Below, one piece after another: positions 33,614-42,654 of a stretch of DNA of 64,000 bases. This DNA comes from Haloarcula nitratireducens. Lineage in GTDB: Archaea > Halobacteriota > Halobacteria > Halobacteriales > Haloarculaceae. The first letter of the stretch is position 1. Every line of letters starts with the position of its first letter. Under the pieces are notes generated by a model. The model saw nothing but the letters and a program-made list of their open reading frames with translations. It did no database searches and was not told the DNA's origin. The position numbers and the translations under genes were made by a program. Location of the stretch: contig NZ_RKLT01000006.1 in assembly GCF_019599505.1 (NCBI RefSeq), positions 62,001 to 126,000 of the forward strand, written 5' to 3'.

Positions 33614-35113
33614 TCACGCTTCGCTCGGGCCACGCGAGACGACGTAGGCCTCCCCGCGGAACGTGAACCGTCGATGCCGCTCGTCGTAGCCGACGGCGTT
33701 GTCGACGACGTGAGCGTCGGTCCGCAGCAGAACTCGGTCGGTCTCGGCGGTGAGAAACGGGAGCGTGTTCCGGAGGCCGCGGCCCGCCCCGGCACCCGTC
33801 CCGGCCATCACCTGCTCGGCGATGAGGCGCTCGGCGGCGGTTCCGGTGCGTTCGAGCGTGACCGTCCCGTCCGGCGGGTGTCGCCCGTCGTCGAACTCGT
33901 CGGTGGTGACGGTGACCGTTCCCCCGTCACGGTGGGCGATGGCGTCGTCCGTCGGTTCCACGGCGACGGAGTCGCCGATCAGTTCGACGAGCGCACCGCT
34001 CTGTGGCACCGGGTGGCCGTACCCCGCGACGGCGGCGTACTCGCCGCCGCCGAGATAGCCCTGCGAGAGCCCGCCGTCGCTGCAGTCCTCGCCGCAGGCG
34101 ACGGGCTCTCCCCGAGACGCCCGGAGCGACCACTGTTTGGTGCCGCCGGGCGGGAGGCCGCGGCAGTCGTCGGTGTGCGTTCGCGGGGCGACGTAGTACC
34201 ACTCGCCGTCGACGAGCTTGTAGAGGCTCCAGTGCCCGCACTGCAACGTCTCTCGGCTGTGGTTGACCATCTCGAAGTCGACGCGGCCGTTCAGTTCGAG
34301 GCGCTCGGTCGAGGGCCGGACGAACGCCGCCGTCCCGGGACCCGCCTCGTGGTACCACTGGACCTGTCCGCCGCTCGGAAACGTCGGCACCGAGCGCCCG
34401 GCGAACCGGGAGTTGACCGACGGGCCGGGGCTGTTCGAGTCCCAGACGTTGATGTGGGTATCGCCGCCGAACTGATAGGTGCCGGTCGGTCGCCCCCGCA
34501 TCCCGGGCGACCCGACGAGGACGTACTCCAGTCTGGCCCACTCGCCGGGACCCAGACGGGCGGTCCGGGCCATCCACGGTCCCATCTCGTCGGCGCGCCA
34601 GTAGCCGCTGTCGGCGCGGACGACCGCGGGCACTCGCCGGGCGAGGTCGTTGTTCCGGGTCGGCGCGAGGTGGAGGGCGTCGTCGTCGCCGTGGTCGCCC
34701 GGGGGGCGGCCGTGGATCTGTCCGACCATCGGGACCTCGCCGAGCGTGAACGTCCTCTCGGCGTCGGTGCCGTTCTGGAACCAGCCGCGGAGCCTGGCGG
34801 GATGAGAGGGCGTCGCGGTCCGGTCGAACCACAGCGCGATCTGCCCGCCCTCGGGCGCGTGTATCCACGAGTCCAGCGCGTACGTCCGCGGGCCCGTCTC
34901 CAGGGTGATGACCCTCGTCAGCGTCTCCGGCCGCGGCGGGTCGCCGTCCGCGTTCGTCGCCGTGGCCGGCGAGTCGGTGTTCGACGGGTCGGGCGTCGGC
35001 CGGTCCGCGGGCGTGATACTCGGTAGCTCGTCGGTCTCTCCCACCCCGAACGAACAGCCCGCCACCCCGGCGACGCTCGCCGCGAGCGACGTGAGGAGGG
35101 CGCGTCTTCGCAT
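33614..35113 (-). CDS. Secreted lipoprotein of unknown function
   Basis: A 499-residue protein starting MRRRALLTSLAASVAGVAGC, a twin-arginine-like signal with a lipobox. A Thr/Pro/Asp linker (about 30-65) leads to a large beta-rich exterior with no recognised catalytic motif. Segments such as YQFGGDTHINVWDSN, ETLQCGHWSLYKLVDGEWYY and the Cys pair CGEDCSDGG suggest Ig-like or immunoglobulin-type modules and a possible disulfide. It is divergent from the PQQ-propeller lipoprotein 105 bases away, so the two may act together at the surface. Confidence 0.7.
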   Translation of the reverse strand: MRRRALLTSLAASVAGVAGCSFGVGETDELPSITPADRPTPDPSNTDSPATATNADGDPPRPETLTRVITLETGPRTYALDSWIHAPEGGQIALWFDRTATPSHPARLRGWFQNGTDAERTFTLGEVPMVGQIHGRPPGDHGDDDALHLAPTRNNDLARRVPAVVRADSGYWRADEMGPWMARTARLGPGEWARLEYVLVGSPGMRGRPTGTYQFGGDTHINVWDSNSPGPSVNSRFAGRSVPTFPSGGQVQWYHEAGPGTAAFVRPSTERLELNGRVDFEMVNHSRETLQCGHWSLYKLVDGEWYYVAPRTHTDDCRGLPPGGTKQWSLRASRGEPVACGEDCSDGGLSQGYLGGGEYAAVAGYGHPVPQSGALVELIGDSVAVEPTDDAIAHRDGGTVTVTTDEFDDGRHPPDGTVTLERTGTAAERLIAEQVMAGTGAGAGRGLRNTLPFLTAETDRVLLRTDAHVVDNAVGYDERHRRFTFRGEAYVVSRGPSEA

Positions 35114-35218
35114 TGTCGGTACGTCGGGCGCGCGGGCTTTACGCTTTCTGGACGGAGAACCGGACGTTTCGGCGCGCTCGCCGCGCGATTTAAGCCGTCC
35201 CGTCCGGTAGCGGTGGGC

Positions 35219-36442
35219 GTGAACGAGCGCGGGCACACGCGACGGGGGTTTCTCGCCGGGGCCGGGAGCGCGGTACTCGGGTCGCTCGCCGGCTGTCAGT
35301 CGGCGTTCGACCCGCTCGCCTCGACGGTCCTCGACGAGTTCGCGGCCACGCAGTTCCGGCAGGGGCTGTTGAATCAGGGCTACACGGACCGGTCGATTCC
35401 CGGGAGCGTCGAGAAGGCGTGGGAACTGCCGACTAACCGCGGTGACCACACAGCCGCGAAGGGGAGCCCGGCGCTGGCACCGACCGGCGACCTCGTCGTC
35501 GCCGACGACACCGGCCGGATACGAGCCGTCTCGACCGGCGGCGAGGTGCAGTGGGCGACGACCATCACGCGGGCCACGCGGGGGAGCCACGGGACGGCGG
35601 CCATCGCCAACGACACGGCCTACGTCGGCACGTACGACGGCGCGCTGTCGGCCGTCGATATCGAGACCGGGCGACGCCGCTGGCGGACGCAACTCGGCGA
35701 CGCCATCGGCGCGAGTCCGACCTACTACAACGGAATTCTCTACGTCGCCGTCGAGCACTCGGCTCCCAGCGGCAGCGTCGCGGCGGTCGACGCCGCCACC
35801 GGCGACGTCCACTGGCGGGACTCCTGGCCGACGAACCACCCGCACTCGACGGTGGCGCTGGACCGTGAACGCGATCGCCTGCTGTTCGGGTCCAACGACG
35901 GGCACGTCTACGCGTGGTCGTTCCCCGACCTCGAACGCGCCTGGACCTACGACACCCGCGGCGACGTGAAAGCGCCCATCGCCGTCGCCGACGGCCTCGC
36001 CATCGTCCCGTCGTGGGCCGGAACGATTACGGCGGTCAACGTCGAAAACGGCTTCCGCAAGTGGGAGTTCGAGGCCGACGCCGACGTGATGTGTGCGCCC
36101 GCCGTCGCCGACGGCACCGTCTACGTCGGCAGCCACGACGACCGGATCTACGCCATCGACCTCGACAGCGGCGAAGAGGTGTGGCGCTACGACACCGGCG
36201 GCTGGATCATCGGGAGCGTCGTCGCCACGCCCGAACACGTCCTGGTGGGGTCGTACGACACCCGCCTCTACGCGTTGGAGCGGGAGACCGGCGACGTGAC
36301 GTGGTCGGTGCCGAACCGAGGCCACGTCACCAGCGCGCCGCTCGTAACCGAGGACGCGATCTACTACGCGGAGCGAGCGCCGTGGGACGGCGAGGAACTG
36401 GTGGGACCGGGGTATCTGTACAAACTGAGCGAGGCTACGTAG
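35219..36442 (+). CDS. PQQ-like beta-propeller lipoprotein
   Basis: A 407-residue secreted protein. TRRGFLAGAGSAVLGSLAGC is a twin-arginine signal with a lipobox, and the rest is a seven- to eight-bladed propeller of PQQ/WD-like repeats: ALSAVDIETGRRRWRTQLGD, VYVGSHDDRIYAIDLDSGEE, LVGSYDTRLYALERETGDV. Such propellers act as scaffolds or bind redox cofactors; no catalytic residues for PQQ dehydrogenases are evident. I use the GTG at 35219, about 30 bases after GATTTAAG; an earlier GTG at 35213 adds two codons. Confidence 0.85.
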   Translation: MNERGHTRRGFLAGAGSAVLGSLAGCQSAFDPLASTVLDEFAATQFRQGLLNQGYTDRSIPGSVEKAWELPTNRGDHTAAKGSPALAPTGDLVVADDTGRIRAVSTGGEVQWATTITRATRGSHGTAAIANDTAYVGTYDGALSAVDIETGRRRWRTQLGDAIGASPTYYNGILYVAVEHSAPSGSVAAVDAATGDVHWRDSWPTNHPHSTVALDRERDRLLFGSNDGHVYAWSFPDLERAWTYDTRGDVKAPIAVADGLAIVPSWAGTITAVNVENGFRKWEFEADADVMCAPAVADGTVYVGSHDDRIYAIDLDSGEEVWRYDTGGWIIGSVVATPEHVLVGSYDTRLYALERETGDVTWSVPNRGHVTSAPLVTEDAIYYAERAPWDGEELVGPGYLYKLSEAT

Positions 36443-36523
36443 CAACCTCGATACCGAGGCGGCGAAGCCGCCGAGGCGCGGTGTGATGAGGCGACGTAGC
36501 GCCCGCGTTCCCGACTCAGGTTC
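36443..36523. repeat. Short spacer with two hairpins
   Basis: Between convergent genes: CCTCG-ATAC-CGAGG at 36446-36459 and the perfect hairpin GGCGGC-GAA-GCCGCC at 36458-36472. They could act as bidirectional termination structures, although no T run follows. Confidence 0.5.
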
Positions 36524-37927
36524 TCAGTCGGACTCGGCGGTCGCGTCGTGGCTCGCGTTCGCCTGGACCTCCGCGCCGTCGGCGTGGAACGACCCGAGCG
36601 TGTTGTAGAGGCCGCGCTCGTAGATGTCCGGCTCCTTGCTGATGCCGATGTGTGAGCCGATCTTCGCGTCGGCCCAGTACGCGCGGTGCGGTCCCTCGAA
36701 CAGCCGTTTCAGCAGTCGGGCATCGATCTCCATCTTCACCCAGCCGTCCTCGTAGTCGCCGGTGTCCAAGTCGGTCGTGTAGTCGAACCCGCTCCCGTCC
36801 ATCGACAGCTCCAGACAGACGCCGTCGACCAGCGGAATCAGGACGGTGGTGTCCGTCTCGTAGCCGATTCGGGCGCGCTTACCCTCCATGTTCTCGTAGG
36901 CCAGCGGGACGTACGCCCGGAACTCGTCGACGGTCGGCATCGGGTCGGACTCGTAGCCAAACGAACGCGGGGCCAGTTCTTCTTCGATGTAGCGTCGCTT
37001 CGCTTCGGGGTCGGCCGGTTCGAACGGGGCCGAGCGTTCGCCCGTCGTCACGTCGACGTGCTCGCCGGAGTTGAGGAAGACGCACTCGTGGTCCTCGCCC
37101 GTGTTGGATTCGAAGAACTCCTTGGCCTCGATCCGCGGCGGGTTCGCGGTGTACTCGTTGAGGTGCGCGAGGTCGCCCGCGAGCACGTACTCACCGGCGA
37201 AGGGCATGTAGTAGGTCGGTTCGAACAGGTCGATGAAGTTCAGGGCCAGTTCGTGTTTCTCCTGAATGACGCGGTCGCGCTCCGCGATTTTCTCCTCGTG
37301 GTCGTAGTTAGTGACGGCTTGCGGGTAGAACTGCGCCGCGCTGTACTGGTGACAGAGCATGTCGACGTCGCCGTACTCGCGCTTTATCTTCCGGCAACTC
37401 GACTCCGCCATCGGGTAGGGACAGTCGTTCGTGTTGACGAGCGTCTGCTCGCCGTCGTCGATGACGGCCATCGAGTCGACCTGCGTCGAGCCGGTCTGGT
37501 CGGCCTCGCTGTCGTACCACGTACAGCCGAAGAAGTTGCCGCAGAGTTCCGGGTCACAGCCGTCGGCCGCGAGGACGTTGATGTGGGTGTCGCCGCCCAG
37601 GTGCGTGCGCTCGTCGTGAGGGAGTTCGACGGCCTCGAACCCGAGGTCCTCGACGGCGTCTCTGAGATAATCCCAGCGGTAGTCGTGGATGAGAACGGGG
37701 ATGTCGCTGTCCATCCGTTCGAGCGAGGGCGGATGGAAGTGGTCGGGGTGGACGTGCGAGACGTAGATGTAGTCCACGTCGTCGAAGTCTTCCGGTTCGA
37801 AGTCGGGAGCGGGGTAGTGCGCCCACGATCCGTAGTACGCGCCGTCGAGTAACCACGGATCGCACAGGATCTGTACGTCTCCTGTCTCGACCAGCACCGC
37901 CGCTGATTCGAGATACGTGACTCGCAT
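36524..37927 (-). CDS. MBL-fold metallohydrolase of the UlaG/CMP-Neu5Ac-hydroxylase-like group
   Basis: A 467-residue protein with an N-terminal metallo-beta-lactamase domain (about 1-260). YVSHVHPDHFHPPSLE holds the HxHxDH metal motif, VNTNDCPYP a later metal-site Asp region, and YMPFAGEYVLAGD a C-terminal motif. The C-terminal 180 residues have alpha/beta character resembling sterol-carrier or hydroxylase-type modules. The overall layout is similar to the non-Rieske part of CMP-N-acetylneuraminate hydroxylase, but there is no Rieske cluster motif, so it should not be assumed to be a monooxygenase. Start ATG 37927; a GTG three codons upstream is also possible. Confidence 0.75.
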   Translation of the reverse strand: MRVTYLESAAVLVETGDVQILCDPWLLDGAYYGSWAHYPAPDFEPEDFDDVDYIYVSHVHPDHFHPPSLERMDSDIPVLIHDYRWDYLRDAVEDLGFEAVELPHDERTHLGGDTHINVLAADGCDPELCGNFFGCTWYDSEADQTGSTQVDSMAVIDDGEQTLVNTNDCPYPMAESSCRKIKREYGDVDMLCHQYSAAQFYPQAVTNYDHEEKIAERDRVIQEKHELALNFIDLFEPTYYMPFAGEYVLAGDLAHLNEYTANPPRIEAKEFFESNTGEDHECVFLNSGEHVDVTTGERSAPFEPADPEAKRRYIEEELAPRSFGYESDPMPTVDEFRAYVPLAYENMEGKRARIGYETDTTVLIPLVDGVCLELSMDGSGFDYTTDLDTGDYEDGWVKMEIDARLLKRLFEGPHRAYWADAKIGSHIGISKEPDIYERGLYNTLGSFHADGAEVQANASHDATAESD

Positions 37928-38130
37928 CGTCCGCACCTTCGAGGCTGTCCACTATTGTTATAATCGGGTTGTCAGAAATAGCGCCGAGTTATCTCTCGGT
38001 GAGGGAACGCATACGGTCGGTACGCCGTCTATACGCAGGCTTCGCGTCGGCGGCCGACCGGGCGGCATCGCCGGGTCGCGAGTCCGGGAGAAGCGAAACC
38101 CCTTACAGCGTCGGTCGTCGATACTGCGCT

Positions 38131-38601
38131 ATGAGCACGATTCGGGTCGTCTGGGGGACGGCGACCGGCCCGACCGCGCTGTCGTCGTACGACGCGGCAC
38201 TCGCCGAGGCCGGCGTCCACAACTACAACCTCGTGACCCTCTCGTCGGTCATCCCGGCGGGACCGGCCATCGAGGTGGTCGGCACCGCGCCGGACCTCGG
38301 GCCACCCGGCGAGGCCATCGAGGTCGTCCAGTCGGCGGCCACCGCCGCGCCCGGCGAGCGGGCGGCCGCCGGCATCGGCTGGGCGCGCACCGCCGACGGC
38401 CCCGGGATCTTCTACGAGGTCGACGGCACCGACCCCGACGCCGTCCGCGCGGAAATTCGCGACGGACTCGCCGCCGGCCGCGACCTCCGCGAGTGGGACT
38501 TCGTCGAGGAGACGGTCCGCGTCGAGTCGGTCGCCCCCGACGACGACTACGCCAGCGCGGTGGTACTCGCCACCTACGGCGAGAGCCGCCCGGTCGTGTA
38601 G
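38131..38601 (+). CDS. pdaD: Pyruvoyl-dependent arginine decarboxylase
   Basis: Converts arginine to agmatine, which archaea need for polyamines and for agmatidine in tRNA-Ile2. The 156-residue proenzyme self-cleaves between Ser38 and Ser39 in NLVTLSSVIPAG; Ser39 becomes the pyruvoyl cofactor. The catalytic Glu-containing segment near residue 85 (RAAAGIGWAR) and the end of the protein match the PvlArgDC family. Start ATG 38131 confirmed by distance to the cleavage site. Confidence 0.92.
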   Translation: MSTIRVVWGTATGPTALSSYDAALAEAGVHNYNLVTLSSVIPAGPAIEVVGTAPDLGPPGEAIEVVQSAATAAPGERAAAGIGWARTADGPGIFYEVDGTDPDAVRAEIRDGLAAGRDLREWDFVEETVRVESVAPDDDYASAVVLATYGESRPVV

Positions 38602-38697
38602 CTTCTCGGACCCGAACGGCGCGCTTCCGTCGGCCGCGAACGATGCCTGAGCCACGGGGTTTTTAGTACCCTGACTCCTACGTGGAGCAGAACGTCC

Positions 38698-39051
38698 ATG
38701 TACGGAAACACGTCCTTCGGCGGCGACACGGAGAAAGTGACGCTCACTCCAGAGCAGCGACAGACACTCCGCGAGGACTTAGCGAGCGTCGCCGCCCGGA
38801 CGCGGGACCTGCTCCCTGGCGAGTTCGTGGTCGGATCGGAGATAAGCGACGGCGAGGCCGGGCCGCGAGCGACCATCGCTGTCCAGCCGCCGGTCGGCTC
38901 CGTCGTCAGCGCGGGCTACGCGCCGGAGGACCCGGAGAGCGCGACGATAACGGCAGACGAACGCGACGACCTCGCCCAGGGCATCGCCGCCTCCGCGGCG
39001 CTGCAGGTCAAACAGGTGATGGGCGACGATCCGACGCCGACCGCGCAGTAA
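38698..39051 (+). CDS. Conserved haloarchaeal protein (DUF5811-like)
   Basis: A soluble 117-residue protein beginning MYGNTSFGGDTEKVTLTPEQ. It has a helical first half (RQTLREDLASVAARTRDLL), a beta segment with the motif VVGSEISDGEAGPRATIAV, and a helical end. I recognise it as a small conserved haloarchaeal family of unknown function, probably DUF5811. Preceded by GGTTTTTAGTACC, a plausible TATA region about 35 bases before the ATG. Confidence 0.75.
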   Translation: MYGNTSFGGDTEKVTLTPEQRQTLREDLASVAARTRDLLPGEFVVGSEISDGEAGPRATIAVQPPVGSVVSAGYAPEDPESATITADERDDLAQGIAASAALQVKQVMGDDPTPTAQ

Positions 39052-39052
39052 G

Positions 39053-39250
39053 TCACGTTCCGTTTTCCGCCGGCGGGTCGTAGAACAGCGCGTAGCCGAT
39101 CGGCCCGCTGGCCGAGAGGCTCCCGACGGCCATCGCGGTGACGACGCTCAACGAGGTCAGCACGGCACCGAACGCGGCCAGCACCATCGACAGGGCGATA
39201 CTCGCCAAGATGATGTCCGCCGTCGCCGGGAGAGGGGCGGCTCCGAGCAT
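39053..39250 (-). CDS. Small two-helix membrane protein
   Basis: A 65-residue protein, [20 protein letters not shown] followed by a second helix [20 protein letters not shown], with a short polar C-terminus. It abuts the DUF5811-like gene tail-to-tail (one base apart). Haloarchaeal genomes carry similar small membrane proteins; function unknown. Confidence 0.65.
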   Translation of the reverse strand: MLGAAPLPATADIILASIALSMVLAAFGAVLTSLSVVTAMAVGSLSASGPIGYALFYDPPAENGT

Positions 39251-39288
39251 CCTGTCTCGACGGAGGCGCGCCAGCTAATTAAATATTA

Positions 39289-39612
39289 TTACTGTCCGTC
39301 CGGCGAGGTCTGTACCGTCCAGTCCTCGTCGGCGACGAGGGTCTCGCGGGCGGCGCTGTAATCGCGCGCGGCCATCCCGTAGAACGACTGCCGTCCGACC
39401 GGGGTCCGGTACCGGAGGACGACGGTGTGGTCGGTCACGTCGAAGACGGTCAGCGACTGGCGGTCGGACTCGTCGGTCCACGTCTCGCGATGCGTTCCCT
39501 CTCGGTCCACGCAGCGGTGGCCGTACTCCCAACTGTGCGACTCCGCGCGCGAAAGCGAGATCGGGAACGTCGAGGCCGGCGAGTCCGCGGTCGACGTGTC
39601 TGACGTTGCCAT
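39289..39612 (-). CDS. Hypothetical haloarchaeal protein
   Basis: A soluble 107-residue protein with a Ser/Thr/Ala-rich leader, followed by WEYGHRCVDREGTHRETWTD, VFDVTDHTVVLRYRTPVG and YSAARETLVADEDWTV. The pattern suggests a small beta-sheet fold. No family assigned. It starts at an ATG at 39612, 79 bases upstream of the aIF5B stop on the same strand. Confidence 0.65.
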   Translation of the reverse strand: MATSDTSTADSPASTFPISLSRAESHSWEYGHRCVDREGTHRETWTDESDRQSLTVFDVTDHTVVLRYRTPVGRQSFYGMAARDYSAARETLVADEDWTVQTSPDGQ

Positions 39613-39691
39613 GTGGTACGGTTACACGAAGCGACGAAAAACCGTGTTGGTTTCGGCAGTCGGGACCGCCGGGGTCGACCCTCGGCGTCGC

Positions 39692-41497
39692 TCACTTCCC
39701 CCAGAAGGGGTCGCGGTTGCGATGCTTCTCTAAGTACATCGACAGCGCCTCGCGTTCGTCGACGGAGATGTCCTCCGCGAGTTCCTGTTCGAGGATCTTG
39801 GCGTGTTTCTCGGGGATCTCGACCCAGAGGTCGTCGCCCTCCTCGATCTGGCGGCCGACCGTCGGGCCGTCGATGGAGGCGGCGAGCCGCTCGCCCGTGC
39901 GGGCGGCGTCGACCTCCTCGCCCTCGTCCTGCAGGGATTTCAGCCGGCCGACGCGCGTCGCCTCGTTGCCCTCCCACTTGACGACGTTGACGTTGCGCCG
40001 GAGTTCGCCCGAGAGCACCTCGACGCCGACGACGGCGGGGTCGGACTGCCTGAACGTGTGGTCGTCGAGGACGCGGAACTTCGCCGGGCGCGTGATGTTC
40101 TCCAGGATCTGCTCCTGCTGGGCCTCCTCGATCCCGGTGACGTGGTCGTCGTAGCGCTCGATGAGCTGGTAGATGACGTCGTCCTCGAACAGCTTCACGT
40201 CCTCCTGTTCGGCGAGGTCGCGGGCGTCGTCTAACACCTCGACGGAGAACGCGAGGATGGCCTCGTGAGTCGGTTCGTTGGCCGTCTCGGCGACGCGGAC
40301 GTCACGCGGGGCCACCGCGCCGACCTCGGCGCGCATGATGGGGATCTCCTCCTCTTCGAGCGTACTGGAGATAGCCTCCAGCGAGCCGAGCGTGTCGGCC
40401 TTGACGACGACGCCCTCGTCTTCGGTCGTGACCGCGATCTCGGCGAGTTCCTCTTGGACTTCGGCGACGACCTCGTCCCGATCCCTGTCTCGGATCACGC
40501 GGATTGGCGCGCCGGCCATCGCGTCGTCTAAGTCCGGCGCGGCGATCTTCACGCCGTCGGCGGCGGCGACCTCGTCGACCTGTTCGAACTCCTGTTCGGT
40601 CCGAATCTCTTCGAGAGGACGGGGGCGCAACAGGGCGCGGACGTCGGTGACGATCGGCCCTTGGAGACCGCCGACGACGATGGTGTCATCGGCCCGGATG
40701 GTGCCGTCGTAGACGATGGCGTCGAGCGTCGTCCCGAACCCGCGGGTATCCTTCACTTCGAGGACGGTGCCGACGCCGGGGCCGCTGGCGTCGATCTCCA
40801 TCTCCTCTTTCATGTAGCGCTGGGAGAGTCCCATCATCACCGTCAGCAGGTCCGGGACGCCCTCGCCCGTCTCGGCGGAGACGGGGACGACGCCGATGTT
40901 GGCCTGGAAGTCCTGCACCCGCCAGTACATGTCCGCCGAGAAGCCGTTGTCCGAGAGCTCGCCGATTATCTCGTAGAGCTTCTCGTTCAGATCCGAGGTG
41001 ACCCGATCCGATTGGGCGTCCATCGTCGCCTGCACCGGCTGGTTCTCGTTGGGGTTCCAGCCGGGGACGGTGTCGATCTTGTTCGCGGCGACGATGAAGG
41101 GCGTCTGGGTTCGTTTCAGGATGTCGATGGCCTCCAGCGTCTGGGGCTGGAAGCCGTCGTTGACGTCGACGACGAGGATGGCGATGTCCGCGAGCGCGCC
41201 GCCGCGGGAGCGGAGCGTCGAGAACGAGTGGTGACCGGGCGTGTCGATGAACAGCAGGCCCGGCAGGTCGAAGTCCGTCGGGTCGACGAGCTCGCCCGCG
41301 ATCTCCGAGATGACCGAGAGCGGCACCGCCGTGGCCCCGATGTGTTGCGTGATCGCTCCGGACTCGCCCGCCGTCACGGCCGACCCGCGGATGCGGTCGA
41401 GCAGGCTCGTCTTCCCGTGGTCGACGTGGCCCAGCACCGCGACGATGGGCGTCCGGAGGGTGTGGTCCGTCTCTGTGGTGGCGTCGGTATCAGACAT
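39692..41497 (-). CDS. infB: Translation initiation factor aIF5B (IF-2 type)
   Basis: GTPase promoting ribosomal subunit joining. The 601-residue protein has G1 GHVDHGKT at 23-30, DTPGHHSF (G3) and AANKIDTVPGW (G4), then domains II to IV with the terminal helix and the tail KHRNRDPFWGK characteristic of archaeal/eukaryal 5B. It lacks the bacterial N-terminal extension, and there is no intein. The upstream 200-base region holds the promoter. Confidence 0.97.
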   Translation of the reverse strand: MSDTDATTETDHTLRTPIVAVLGHVDHGKTSLLDRIRGSAVTAGESGAITQHIGATAVPLSVISEIAGELVDPTDFDLPGLLFIDTPGHHSFSTLRSRGGALADIAILVVDVNDGFQPQTLEAIDILKRTQTPFIVAANKIDTVPGWNPNENQPVQATMDAQSDRVTSDLNEKLYEIIGELSDNGFSADMYWRVQDFQANIGVVPVSAETGEGVPDLLTVMMGLSQRYMKEEMEIDASGPGVGTVLEVKDTRGFGTTLDAIVYDGTIRADDTIVVGGLQGPIVTDVRALLRPRPLEEIRTEQEFEQVDEVAAADGVKIAAPDLDDAMAGAPIRVIRDRDRDEVVAEVQEELAEIAVTTEDEGVVVKADTLGSLEAISSTLEEEEIPIMRAEVGAVAPRDVRVAETANEPTHEAILAFSVEVLDDARDLAEQEDVKLFEDDVIYQLIERYDDHVTGIEEAQQEQILENITRPAKFRVLDDHTFRQSDPAVVGVEVLSGELRRNVNVVKWEGNEATRVGRLKSLQDEGEEVDAARTGERLAASIDGPTVGRQIEEGDDLWVEIPEKHAKILEQELAEDISVDEREALSMYLEKHRNRDPFWGK

Positions 41498-41698
41498 AGA
41501 TGGCCCCAGAAGTTATCGAGAAACTATCGTCCGCAGTAGTTAAGTTCGTCGTCATGGCGCTCGCGCCGGTCGCTGCGAACGGCTCGTACCGGCGACGCCG
41601 GTTCGGTTTCGTGCGCGTCCCGCCGCTGGGACGAAAACGACGCTCCGACGGCGTCAGACGCCCGTGGCGTTTATGTGACCCCGCTCAGAAAGAGGGGT
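41498..41698. promoter_or_regulatory. Divergent promoter region infB / PRC-barrel gene
   Basis: A 201-base spacer with AGTTAAG at about 41537-41543 on the plus strand, a perfect hairpin ACCGGC-GAC-GCCGGT at 41588-41602, and a second, CGTCCC-GCCGCT-GGGACG, at 41616-41633. GTTTATG at 41669-41675 lies about 27 bases before the PRC-barrel ATG and fits a TATA element for leaderless transcription. Confidence 0.5.
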
Positions 41699-41938
41699 AT
41701 GGCCGAGATACTCGCCGAGAACCTCTCGGGGAAGGACGTCATGGGCACCGACGGCACGGAGATCGGCAGCCTCTACAACATCACCATGGACATCTCCTCG
41801 GGGACGCTGTACAACCTCGTCATCGATCCCGCCGAGTCGCTTCGCAACACGGACTTCGAGTACACCGATCAGGGCCGCCTCCTGATTCCCGTCGAACGCG
41901 TGAAGGCGGTGAAAGACCACATGATCGTCAACCGGTAG
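41699..41938 (+). CDS. PRC-barrel domain protein
   Basis: A 79-residue single-domain PRC-barrel protein (MAEILAENLSGKDVMGTDGT ... RVKAVKDHMIVNR). Such proteins in archaea occur in RNA metabolism and cell-division contexts and bind partner proteins. Its stop is immediately followed, with no spacer, by the ATG of nob1, so the two are co-translated. I use the ATG at 41699 in preference to upstream starts that precede the TATA element. Confidence 0.88.
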   Translation: MAEILAENLSGKDVMGTDGTEIGSLYNITMDISSGTLYNLVIDPAESLRNTDFEYTDQGRLLIPVERVKAVKDHMIVNR

Positions 41939-42397
41939 ATGTACGTCCTCGATTCCTCGGCGTTTATCAACGAGTACCACACCGACGAGCAGATAGCGTC
42001 GATTCCGCTCGTCCAGGACGAACTCGAAGGCGAGGCGGCGTTCCGCTTCGACGCCCTCGAGGGCTCGGGGATGCACCTCCACATCCCCGAGGAGAACACC
42101 GTCGAGCGCATCGAACGCGCCGCCAGGGAGACGGGCGACCTCGCGGAGCTCTCCGAAACCGACGTCCGCCTCGTCGCCGCCGCCTTCGAACTCGACGCTC
42201 GCCTCGTCACCGACGACTACGCCATGCAGAACGTCGCGGAGAAACTGGACGTGCGCGTCGAGGTCATCGCCCGCGAGGGCATCTCCGAGCAGCGCGACTG
42301 GCTCTTTCAGTGTGCCGGCTGCGGTCGCGAGTTCGACGAGAACCACGACCGCTGTCCGATCTGCGGGAGTTCGCTCTCGCGGAAGAACCCCGCGTAG
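41939..42397 (+). CDS. nob1: rRNA maturation endonuclease Nob1
   Basis: PIN-domain nuclease that cleaves the 3' end of pre-16S rRNA. The 152-residue protein has MYVLDSSAFI with the first catalytic Asp, LSETDVRLVAAAFEL and VTDDYAMQNVAEKL with further acidic residues, and a C-terminal zinc ribbon CAGC-x(10)-CPIC. Domain order and length are standard for archaeal Nob1. Confidence 0.93.
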   Translation: MYVLDSSAFINEYHTDEQIASIPLVQDELEGEAAFRFDALEGSGMHLHIPEENTVERIERAARETGDLAELSETDVRLVAAAFELDARLVTDDYAMQNVAEKLDVRVEVIAREGISEQRDWLFQCAGCGREFDENHDRCPICGSSLSRKNPA

Positions 42398-42446
42398 GAG
42401 GCCAAAACGGCCGAAGCGACTGATACGGCCGCGTCGGTCGCCGTCG

Positions 42447-42593
42447 CTACGCGATCCGTTCTTCGACGTCCTCGAGACCGAGGTCGATGAGCTGTTTGAG
42501 GACCTCCTCCTCGGTGATACCGTAGCGGCGGGCCAGCACCGCTACTGCCCGGGCCTGGTCGTCGTCACACGACACCGTGTACCGGGTCGCCAT
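42447..42593 (-). CDS. Very small ribbon-helix-helix-like protein
   Basis: A 48-residue protein, reading MATRYTVSCDDDQARAVAVL then ARRYGITEEEVLKQLIDLGL and ending EDVEERIA. A short beta strand followed by two helices matches the CopG/RHH fold used by small repressors. The ATG at 42593 and TAG at 42447-42449 frame it well, and codon use is typical of the genome. No toxin partner is adjacent. Confidence 0.6.
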   Translation of the reverse strand: MATRYTVSCDDDQARAVAVLARRYGITEEEVLKQLIDLGLEDVEERIA

Positions 42594-42654
42594 GTGCCCC
42601 GCTGTTTCCTATCTGTGTGCATAAATGTCCGTCAGACGGCCGTCGCACGACCGC

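Noticed and set aside
33614..36445. A very long open frame (over 900 codons) on the minus strand continuing upstream of the secreted lipoprotein
   Set aside because: Only the part from the signal peptide start at 35113 has coding character; the upstream part is antisense to the PQQ-propeller gene and is a GC-rich artefact.
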